10,605 bases of DNA from Bacteroidota bacterium. Lineage in GTDB: Bacteria; Bacteroidota; Bacteroidia; NORP154. Both the position numbers and the translations under genes were made by a program. The notes under the pieces are model-generated. The model worked only from the letters and a program-made list of their open reading frames with translations. It was not told the origin of the DNA and searched no databases. Location: contig NVRZ01000091.1 of assembly GCA_002401055.1 (NCBI GenBank), forward strand, positions 1 through 10,605, read 5' to 3'. Below, in pieces: positions 1 to 5,565 of this stretch (position 1 is the stretch's first letter; every line of letters begins with the position of its first letter).

Positions 1-909
1 AAACAATTGGTAGCAGATCCTTGGAAAGGGGTTGAGAAAAAATATCCAGTTGGGTCGAAGCATTCAGGCTTGATTAGAAATTTCACAAACTATGGAATTT
101 TTGTAGAGTTGGAAGAAGGTGTTGATGGATTGATTCATATCTCAGACTTATCATGGTCTAAAAAGATTAAGCATCCTTCTGAATTTGCTAACCTTGGCGA
201 GAGCATAGAGATCATAATTCTTGAACTCGACACGGAGGATAGAAAAGTGAGTCTGGGACACAAGCAATTGGAGGAAAACCCTTGGGAGGTCTTTGAAACA
301 GTATTTACTGTTGATTCCGTTCACAAAGGAACACTTACCGCTATTGTTGACAAAGGAGGAATAGTTACTTTACCTTATGGAGTTGAAGGATTCGTTCCAA
401 CACGCCATCTAACTAAAGAAGACGGAACTCAAGTTGCAGTAGAGGAATCTTTGGACTTTAAAGTTCTTGAATTCTCAAAGGATGGAAAGAGAATCCTGTT
501 GTCACATATGGACACGCATTCAGGTGCGTCGTCGTCATCTGATAGGCAAGATCGTAAGCAGGGTAAGAAGGGTAAGGGAAAGTCAATTCAAAAGGCCGTG
601 AAAGAAGTGAGAGATAGTTTGGAGAAGACGACATTAGGTGATATTGACGCTCTATCTTCTTTGAAAAGCGAGATGGAAGGGGCGGAGAAGGCAAAAGAGG
701 AAGAGGCTAAAGAAGCAGCTGCAAAAGATAAGAAGGTATCTGAAGAGCCTGTAGCTGAGGTAGCTGAAGAGGAAGTAAAAGAAGATGAACCGACAGCAGA
801 GGAAAAGGAAGAAGATACTGCAGAGGAAGAATCGGAAAGCACTCCTGATGAAGAAACACCTAAAGAGGAGGAATCGGATGAAGCCGACTCAAATAAGGAA
901 GAAAAATAA
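1..909 (+). CDS. rpsA: 30S ribosomal protein S1, C-terminal part (5' end outside window)
   Basis: S1 binds mRNA on the 30S subunit and helps recruit it for translation. The reading frame is open from base 1, giving 302 residues up to TAA at 907-909, so the upstream S1 repeats lie outside the window. Two S1/OB-fold repeats are visible. The first, about residues 18-88, has NYGIFVELEEGVDGLIHISD and ends near VSLGHKQLEENPWE, wording typical of Bacteroidota S1. The second, about 104-172, has YGVEGFVPTRHL and ends near ILLSH. A lysine/glycine-rich linker (KQGKKGKGK, about 185-194) follows, then a strongly Glu-rich low-complexity tail from about residue 224 to the end. The gene stands alone before a strong terminator. 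The TTG at 7-9 is an internal codon, not the start. Identity is very sure; the function of the tail is unknown. Confidence 0.97.
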   Translation, partial: KQLVADPWKGVEKKYPVGSKHSGLIRNFTNYGIFVELEEGVDGLIHISDLSWSKKIKHPSEFANLGESIEIIILELDTEDRKVSLGHKQLEENPWEVFETVFTVDSVHKGTLTAIVDKGGIVTLPYGVEGFVPTRHLTKEDGTQVAVEESLDFKVLEFSKDGKRILLSHMDTHSGASSSSDRQDRKQGKKGKGKSIQKAVKEVRDSLEKTTLGDIDALSSLKSEMEGAEKAKEEEAKEAAAKDKKVSEEPVAEVAEEEVKEDEPTAEEKEEDTAEEESESTPDEETPKEEESDEADSNKEEK

Positions 910-931
910 AATGAAAATTAATGTCATTTTT

Positions 932-961
932 AAAAGTCCCGTTTCACCGGGACTTTTTTTT
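932..961 (+). terminator. Intrinsic terminator of rpsA
   Basis: A perfect 10-bp stem pairs AAAAGTCCCG (932-941) with CGGGACTTTT (948-957) around the six-base loop TTTCAC. An eight-T run (954-961) follows. It lies 22 bp after the rpsA stop and about 76 bp before pyrR, as expected for a Rho-independent terminator separating the two units. It could in principle also act as an attenuator for pyrR, but no competing antiterminator is obvious. Confidence 0.9.
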
Positions 962-1037
962 GCCTTGAGTTTTTTTAAGAGTAATAAATTCAACAATTTT
1001 ACCGTAGTGTCTAATTGAAATCACAAGGGATAATCAG

Positions 1038-1577
1038 ATGAATCGTCGTAGCATACTAAACGAAAAAAGCTTTGAGCTCACTATCAATCGGCTTTGCTAT
1101 GAACTGATTGAAAATCACAATGATTTTTCCAATACTGCTTTGGTAGGCTTGCAACCACGGGGAGCCAACCTTGCGGAAAGGATAAGTGCTAAGCTGAAGG
1201 AAATTCTTGGTACCAAGGATATTCTTTGTGGCAATATTGATGTCACTTTTTCCAGAGATGATTTCAGAAGAAGAGATAACCCAATTGTGCCTCAATCAAC
1301 GAATATGAATTTCATTATAGAGGACAAAACAGTTGTACTGATAGATGACGTTTTATTTAGTGGGCGTACCGTTCGGGCAGGATTAGACGAAATATTGTCC
1401 TATGGTCGCCCAAGATCTGTTGAATTACTGGTGTTGATTGATAGAAGGTTTTCCAGGCAAATACCCATTGAACCCAACTACGTAGGAAAGGCGGTTGATA
1501 CCGTTCAAACTCAGAAGGTAAGGGTTGAATGGAGTGAAATTGATGGCAAGGATCAGGTTTATTTAGAAACGGAATAA
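1038..1577 (+). CDS. pyrR: PyrR: bifunctional pyrimidine operon regulator / uracil phosphoribosyltransferase
   Basis: PyrR-family proteins carry a type I phosphoribosyltransferase fold. They convert uracil and PRPP to UMP, and in many Firmicutes they also bind pyr mRNA to promote attenuation. The 179-residue length is normal for the family. The PRPP-binding motif VVLIDDVLFSGRT lies at about residues 99-111. The family pattern GxxRG appears as VGLQPRGANLAERI (36-49), and IDVTFSRDDF (67-76) matches the family's D-x-T-x-x-R-D-D segment. The ATG at 1038 gives an N-terminus aligned with other PyrR proteins. pyrB starts only 11 nt after the stop, so the pair is probably one operon. No PyrR RNA-binding-loop consensus was seen in the 128-bp leader, so whether this copy regulates RNA is open. 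Identity is sure; the regulatory role is inferred. Confidence 0.93.
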   Translation: MNRRSILNEKSFELTINRLCYELIENHNDFSNTALVGLQPRGANLAERISAKLKEILGTKDILCGNIDVTFSRDDFRRRDNPIVPQSTNMNFIIEDKTVVLIDDVLFSGRTVRAGLDEILSYGRPRSVELLVLIDRRFSRQIPIEPNYVGKAVDTVQTQKVRVEWSEIDGKDQVYLETE

Positions 1578-1588
1578 GAGTGGCATAA

Positions 1589-2545
1589 ATGGAAAGTAGA
1601 ACAGAAATAAAAAAACATCTTAGCACAAAGCACCTCCTTGGTATCAAAAACATAACTGCGGATGACATTAATCTGATATTCTCTACGGCGGATGGATTTA
1701 AGGAGGTGTTAAATCGGCCTATAAAAAAGGTACCTTCATTAAGAGACATCACCGTGGCCAACCTGTTTTTTGAGAATTCTACCAGAACTCGAATCTCTTT
1801 TGAACTTGCTGAGAAACGATTGAGTGCTGATGTTGTTAATTTCTCAGCTTCTACCTCTGCATTAAAAAAGGGGGAAACGCTCGTTGATACTGTCAACAAC
1901 ATTCTGGCGATGAAGGTGGATATGGTTGTGATGCGTCATCCGAATCCTGGAGCATGTGTATACCTCTCTAAACATATTGATGTAAATATTATTAACGCCG
2001 GAGATGGGGCGCACGAGCATCCTACACAGGCATTACTGGACGCATATTCTATCAGAGAGGAGCTGGGAAGTGTAAAAGGCAAGAAAGTGGTTATAGTCGG
2101 AGATATCCTTCATTCAAGGGTTGCGCTGTCCAATATATTTTGCCTTCAGAAATTAGGGGCAGAAGTGATGGTCTGTGGCCCCACCACATTGATGCCTAGG
2201 CACATTAGCTCCTTGGGAGTTAAGGTCGGACACAACTTGCGAGAAGCCTTGGAGTGGTGTGATGTAGCCAATATGCTTAGGATACAGCTCGAAAGGCAGG
2301 AGATTAAATACTTCCCGTCACTTAGAGAGTACACGATGATGTTCGGATTAAATAAAGAGATATTAGACTCCCTGAGTAAAAAGATCACCGTTATGCATCC
2401 AGGACCAATTAATAGAGGCGTTGAAATAACAAGCGAGGTTGCAGATTCAGATCAATCCATTATTCTCAATCAGGTGGAGAATGGAGTGGCCATACGAATG
2501 GCGATCCTCTATCTCCTCGCTGGGAAGATTGAGAAGCCATCGTAA
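1589..2545 (+). CDS. pyrB: Aspartate carbamoyltransferase, catalytic chain
   Basis: This is the committed step of de novo pyrimidine synthesis: carbamoyl phosphate plus aspartate gives N-carbamoyl-aspartate and phosphate, in the cytoplasm. The 318 residues fit the usual 300-320 of the catalytic chain. Visible motifs are the carbamoyl-phosphate loop FENSTRTR (61-68), the ALKKGET loop whose lysines enter the neighbouring active site (91-97), MRHPNPGA (115-122), the HPTQALLD motif (144-151), and HPGPINRG (270-277). STRTR rather than an ornithine-type motif, together with the pairing with pyrR, separates it from ornithine carbamoyltransferase. No pyrI regulatory chain is present in the window. 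It sits 11 nt after pyrR and most likely shares its transcript. No terminator is evident after the stop. Confidence 0.96.
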   Translation: MESRTEIKKHLSTKHLLGIKNITADDINLIFSTADGFKEVLNRPIKKVPSLRDITVANLFFENSTRTRISFELAEKRLSADVVNFSASTSALKKGETLVDTVNNILAMKVDMVVMRHPNPGACVYLSKHIDVNIINAGDGAHEHPTQALLDAYSIREELGSVKGKKVVIVGDILHSRVALSNIFCLQKLGAEVMVCGPTTLMPRHISSLGVKVGHNLREALEWCDVANMLRIQLERQEIKYFPSLREYTMMFGLNKEILDSLSKKITVMHPGPINRGVEITSEVADSDQSIILNQVENGVAIRMAILYLLAGKIEKPS

Positions 2546-2576
2546 CAGGGTGAACTGCTGAATAGGCGACCAAGTA

Positions 2577-2592
2577 TATTTTTGTACATTTG
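2577..2592 (+). promoter_or_regulatory. Twin Bacteroidota-type -7 boxes upstream of the STAS gene
   Basis: Two adjacent matches to the Bacteroidota -7 consensus TAnnTTTG are present: TATTTTTG at 2577-2584 and TACATTTG at 2585-2592, about 40-50 bp before the STAS start codon at 2631. No clear TTG-type -33 box is visible at the expected distance. The call therefore rests on the -7 boxes and their position in the gap after pyrB. Confidence 0.5.
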
Positions 2593-2630
2593 CTACCCAA
2601 ATAATTTGAACTACTATAAAGAGACTAGTC

Positions 2631-3011
2631 ATGGAGAATTTTACAGTCGATAAGCAAGACCGATACACATTGGTGACTGTACACGTTGAGAAGCTTGACA
2701 GTCGTGTATCACCTGCGCTCAAGTCTGAACTGGTGCTGATTAATAGCGGTGGAGAGAAGAATATTATCATGAATTTGGAAGAATGCAGATATTGTGATTC
2801 GTCTGGTTTAAGTGCCGTGTTAATAGGTAACAGAATATGTACTGAGAATTCTGGAACATTTGTTCTATCAGGACTGCAAGAATCTGTTCAAAAACTTATT
2901 TCTATTTCACAGCTTGATACCGTTCTTACCATTGCTCCAACGTTAGATGAAGCAATTCAACTTGTCTTTATGGACGATTTGGAGAAGGACATCAACAAGG
3001 AAGAGGATTAA
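2631..3011 (+). CDS. STAS-domain protein, anti-sigma-factor antagonist type
   Basis: A 126-residue soluble protein whose whole length fits a SpoIIAA/RsbV-like STAS domain. Such proteins bind and inhibit anti-sigma or switch kinases and are controlled by serine phosphorylation. The signature is CDSSGLSAVLIG (55-66). Ser57, the first serine of DSSG, corresponds to the phosphorylated Ser58 of Bacillus SpoIIAA, so the acceptor residue is kept. A short acidic C-terminal tail (about 115-126) is extra. No partner kinase, phosphatase or sigma gene is in the window, so its partner is unknown. It begins the run that continues with the EEP gene 30 nt downstream, with a candidate promoter upstream. The family call is strong; the pathway is unknown. 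Confidence 0.88.
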   Translation: MENFTVDKQDRYTLVTVHVEKLDSRVSPALKSELVLINSGGEKNIIMNLEECRYCDSSGLSAVLIGNRICTENSGTFVLSGLQESVQKLISISQLDTVLTIAPTLDEAIQLVFMDDLEKDINKEED

Positions 3012-3041
3012 AACCCCTTCATTTCTCTTGAATATATTGGT

Positions 3042-3923
3042 ATGAGGCGCTTCAGATTCACATTTGTGAATGTTGTTTTGACGACGCTTCTTTGTGTTTC
3101 TTATAGCTCTTCAAGCGCGCAAAGCAGCAATCTCGATATTCTCTCTTGGAATGTTCAGCTACTTCCTTCAATTGTCTTCTACAAAGGGCAGATGAAACGG
3201 GCGCCGTTCATTGTCAGCAAATTAAAAGATTCAAAATATGACATTATCGTTTTTCAAGAGGCCTTTCACAAGAGAGCCAGGAAACTGTTGTGGAAGGGAT
3301 TGAGTGAAAGCTTCCCCTATCAATTAGAACCAGGGAAAGGAGGGTTCTTTAGGTTCAACAGCGGGGTATGGATAATTAGCAAGATCAAGTTAGAGAGAAC
3401 CGATAAAGTAAAATTCACAAAATGCGCAAGGCCTTCTGCCGATTGTAAAGCCAATAAAGGAGCTTCTTTTATTGAGGTGCTTAAGGAAGGCCAGCGAATA
3501 CAAATATTCGCAACACATGTGCAAGCAAAAGAAGGGGATAAGTATCAACTGGCAAGAGATTTGCAGTTTCAGGAAATGAGAGATCAATTGATTGATCGCT
3601 ATGCTCAGGAGAATATTCCGCAAATCGTACTTGGTGATTTGAACACATCAAAATCAAAAACGGCAGATTATTCAAATATGCTGACTATCTTGGGTGCTGA
3701 AGACGGAAAATTAGATGGAGAATATCAGTTTACGTCTGATGGTACAGCAAACGATATGTCTGGCTCCCTGGATAGGAAAGTGATTGATTATATACTTATA
3801 AATAAAATGGGAAACCCAAAGGTGCAGTTATCACGAAAAGTGGTGATATTCCAGGAACAATGGAGTAAAAATCATGAAGATCTTTCGGATCACTATGCCG
3901 TTGAATGTAAAATCATTTTTTAA
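3042..3923 (+). CDS. Secreted endonuclease/exonuclease/phosphatase-family protein, sphingomyelinase C-like
   Basis: A 293-residue protein with an N-terminal signal peptide (basic MRRFRF, hydrophobic core to about residue 20, likely cleavage after SSAQ near 27). The rest is an EEP fold. Metal and catalytic positions are all visible: WNVQLLP (N37), VFQEAF (E73), ATHVQA (H159), GDLN (D199, N201), IDYILI (D249) and LSDHYAV (D283, H284). The NKGASFIEV segment (138-146) just before the THVQ motif resembles bacterial neutral sphingomyelinases more than ExoIII-type DNA repair enzymes. A phosphodiesterase acting on a phospholipid or sphingophospholipid outside the cytoplasm is therefore the best guess. 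A secreted nuclease cannot be excluded. The gene follows STAS by 30 nt and ends 1 nt before the next start codon, so it is likely co-transcribed with both. Confidence 0.83.
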   Translation: MRRFRFTFVNVVLTTLLCVSYSSSSAQSSNLDILSWNVQLLPSIVFYKGQMKRAPFIVSKLKDSKYDIIVFQEAFHKRARKLLWKGLSESFPYQLEPGKGGFFRFNSGVWIISKIKLERTDKVKFTKCARPSADCKANKGASFIEVLKEGQRIQIFATHVQAKEGDKYQLARDLQFQEMRDQLIDRYAQENIPQIVLGDLNTSKSKTADYSNMLTILGAEDGKLDGEYQFTSDGTANDMSGSLDRKVIDYILINKMGNPKVQLSRKVVIFQEQWSKNHEDLSDHYAVECKIIF

Positions 3924-3924
3924 A

Positions 3925-4782
3925 ATGAAGAGAAGAATTTTATTAGCTACTGTACTACTGATGTCTATATCAGCAGAGAACACTTTTGGCCAGGCGACCA
4001 TGAGCTGCAAGCAGATTGTCGATAAGATGTTGAACAAAATTGACCAGTGCAAGACATTTCGTTATGATCTGGTACAAAAAGAACGACAGAGTGGTAAGAT
4101 AGCCGAGGCTTCACAAAGCGTAAAACTAAATGTGTCTCCGTATAAATTATATATCAGGAACCACAAGCCAAACGATGGAGCAGAAGTGCTTTGGGTAAAG
4201 GGTAAAAACAATGGGAAATGTCTTGTTAACCCAAATGCGTTTCCTTGGTTTAATGTGAATCTCGACCCAATGGGCTCTCTGCTGAGGAGAGATCAGCATC
4301 ACACTGTTTTTGAATCGGGCTTTGCTTTCTTTGCCAAGATCATTCGGGATGCCCTGGTAAAAGCAGGTGACGACTTTGATAAATACTTCAAATATGAGGG
4401 AGACTTGGTCTGGGACGGTAGGAAATGTTTTAAGATGGTGATTATCTATGATGAGTGGAAATATGTTCCTTACACGGTTCTTAAGGGAGAGGACCTGAAT
4501 GACATTGCTAAAAAGCAAATGGTAAGTGAGTATATGATATTGCACGCCAATAATGAAGTAGACGATTATGATGATGTCAGTGAAGGTCAGAAAATTCAAG
4601 TTCCCATTTTATATGCAAAGCGGACCATATTATACATCGATAAGCAACATTTATTGCCAATCAGGCAGGAGATGTATGATGATAAAGGATTGTTCGAAAT
4701 TTATGAATTTCATAATCTAAGGGTAAACCCAAGCATTCTGGAAGAGGAGTTTACAGAAAGCTACAAGGACTACAACTTTTAG
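3925..4782 (+). CDS. Secreted DUF1571 protein with an embedded LysM domain
   Basis: A 285-residue exported protein. The start chosen is the ATG at 3925, 1 nt after the EEP stop, because it begins a clean signal peptide (MKRRILLATVLLM... FGQ, cleavage near residue 23). The in-frame ATG at 3874 lies inside the upstream gene and would add 17 residues that spoil the signal. The mature part resembles DUF1571, a family of unknown function that probably has a LolA-like beta fold: CKQIVDKMLNKI, then alternating strands such as VSPYKLYIR and EVLWVKG. Residues 183-227 look like a LysM module: YTVLKGEDLNDIA, then VSEYMILHANN, then VSEGQKIQVP. After it the DUF1571 strand pattern resumes (TILYIDKQHLLPIRQEMYD). 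LysM usually binds peptidoglycan or chitin-type glycans, suggesting a periplasmic cell-wall-associated role. Its substrate is unknown. Confidence 0.82.
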   Translation: MKRRILLATVLLMSISAENTFGQATMSCKQIVDKMLNKIDQCKTFRYDLVQKERQSGKIAEASQSVKLNVSPYKLYIRNHKPNDGAEVLWVKGKNNGKCLVNPNAFPWFNVNLDPMGSLLRRDQHHTVFESGFAFFAKIIRDALVKAGDDFDKYFKYEGDLVWDGRKCFKMVIIYDEWKYVPYTVLKGEDLNDIAKKQMVSEYMILHANNEVDDYDDVSEGQKIQVPILYAKRTILYIDKQHLLPIRQEMYDDKGLFEIYEFHNLRVNPSILEEEFTESYKDYNF

Positions 4783-4798
4783 CAACGTCTTATATTCA

Positions 4799-4806
4799 TA
4801 TATTTG
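4799..4806 (+). promoter_or_regulatory. Candidate -7 box for the Mpo1-like gene
   Basis: TATATTTG matches the Bacteroidota -7 consensus TAnnTTTG and lies 28 bp before the start codon at 4835, in the 52-bp gap after the DUF1571 gene. No convincing -33 TTG is seen, so it may be weak or fortuitous. Confidence 0.4.
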
Positions 4807-4834
4807 TTAATCAGATTTATAACTCCCCCACCTT

Positions 4835-5308
4835 ATGAGAAGCATGCAAGACTGGTTAGATGCCTATGGTGAAAGTCACCAAAATCCAACGAATAAGGCA
4901 GTTCACTGGATTTGTGTTCCCGCAATATTTATCAGTGTTGTAGGACTCATTTGGTCCATTCCTTTTCCTTTTGTAAAGCTGGATTTGATAGGTCTGCCTA
5001 TCAACTGGGCCATGATGGCTCTGGTATTGGTGTTTATCTATTACATATCCCTTTCATTCCGCCTGGCAGTAGGAATGTTAGTTTGGGGAGTGTTTTGTTT
5101 GTGGATCTGTGGAATCATGGAGACGGCAATACCTCTTCCACTTTGGGCCACTAGCCTTATTATTTTCACAGTAGCATGGATTGGCCAGTTTTGGGGACAT
5201 AAGATTGAAGGTAAAAAACCATCTCTGTTTGAGGACATTCAGTTTTTGATGATCGGGCCAGCGTGGTTGATGCACTTCATTTATAAAAAGCTGGGCATCG
5301 GATATTAA
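4835..5308 (+). CDS. Mpo1-like (DUF962/YGL010w) integral membrane protein
   Basis: A 157-residue membrane protein with about four hydrophobic helices (roughly 25-41, 57-75, 77-97, 103-119). It carries the DUF962 signature: YGESHQNPTNKAVHW at the N-terminus (H15, N20, H24) and QFWGHKIEGKKPSL near the C-terminus (H122), with a further H147. In yeast, Mpo1 is an Fe(II)-dependent dioxygenase that alpha-oxidises 2-hydroxy fatty acids released from phytosphingosine, and its conserved histidines bind iron. The histidine positions are kept here, so an analogous lipid alpha-oxidation is plausible but not shown. It follows the DUF1571 gene by 52 bp with its own possible -7 box. ATG at 4835 is preferred; ATG at 4844 would shorten it by three residues without affecting motifs. 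Confidence 0.85.
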   Translation: MRSMQDWLDAYGESHQNPTNKAVHWICVPAIFISVVGLIWSIPFPFVKLDLIGLPINWAMMALVLVFIYYISLSFRLAVGMLVWGVFCLWICGIMETAIPLPLWATSLIIFTVAWIGQFWGHKIEGKKPSLFEDIQFLMIGPAWLMHFIYKKLGIGY

Positions 5309-5374
5309 AAGCTTATTGGAATTTGCATAGTCTCTCACCTTAAGGCTCGTGGTCTGGCATTTTTTAATAACAGT

Positions 5375-5461
5375 AGAACAAAAGAACAATCGAACAAGAA
5401 ATTTATTGATGTATTCATTGCAGTTACTTCGTGATTCACTATTCAATTGTTCACTTGTTCT
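5375..5461. repeat. Imperfect inverted repeat made of 8-bp-spaced GAACAA words
   Basis: In the 257-bp gap 5309-5565, which shows no gene, GAACAA occurs three times at exact 8-bp steps (5376, 5384, 5392). Its complement TTGTTC occurs twice at an 8-bp step (5447, 5455). The 20-base arms 5375-5394 and 5442-5461 are reverse complements at 17 of 20 positions, around a 47-base centre. It could be a structured RNA, a regulator-binding cluster, or the remnant of a small mobile repeat. It lies about 105 bp upstream of the PIG-L operon. Confidence 0.65.
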
Positions 5462-5467
5462 GAGTTC

Positions 5468-5496
5468 AACTGATGAAGAATTTGTTTCAATCAGTT
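5468..5496. repeat. Short inverted repeat upstream of the PIG-L gene
   Basis: AACTGAT (5468-5474) and ATCAGTT (5490-5496) are perfect 7-base complements. Three more pairs, GAA with TTC, extend the stem inward past a bulged A. It begins 7 bases after the larger inverted repeat and ends about 70 bp before the PIG-L start codon. No T run follows, so it does not look like a terminator; an operator or leader hairpin is possible. Confidence 0.35.
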
Positions 5497-5565
5497 CAAA
5501 TAAATCTTCAGGCCCTTCACTGTAGCTAGATTAATTAATCTCTTTTTGAGAGGAATGTTTTTAAT

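Noticed and set aside
965..992. Possible pyrR promoter: TTG at 965-967 and TAAATTCA at 985-992
   Set aside because: The downstream box matches only part of TAnnTTTG and the region is AT-rich, so the match is too weak to call.
785..1018. Plus-strand frame over the rpsA acidic tail and terminator
   Set aside because: It is a shifted reading of GAA-rich codons giving an Arg/Lys/Asn-rich peptide, and it runs through the terminator hairpin.
1357..1902. Minus-strand 181-codon frame opposite pyrR and pyrB
   Set aside because: It is antisense to two certain genes with strong family motifs, and its product shows no domain-like pattern.
3874..3924. Upstream in-frame start for the DUF1571 protein
   Set aside because: It would overlap the EEP gene by 50 bases and place 17 residues before a perfect signal peptide. 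ATG 3925, directly after the EEP stop, is better.
4147..4599. Minus-strand 150-codon frame opposite the DUF1571 gene
   Set aside because: It is antisense to a well supported exported protein gene and shows no recognisable motif or promoter.
5078..5446. Minus-strand 122-codon frame running from the Mpo1-like gene into the gap
   Set aside because: Most of it is antisense to the Mpo1-like gene, and the rest crosses the GAACAA repeat; nothing suggests a protein.
5540..5552. CTCT-TTTTG-AGAG hairpin just before the PIG-L start
   Set aside because: A four-base stem without a following T run is too short to support a terminator or regulatory call; AGAGGA there may simply be a weak Shine-Dalgarno sequence.
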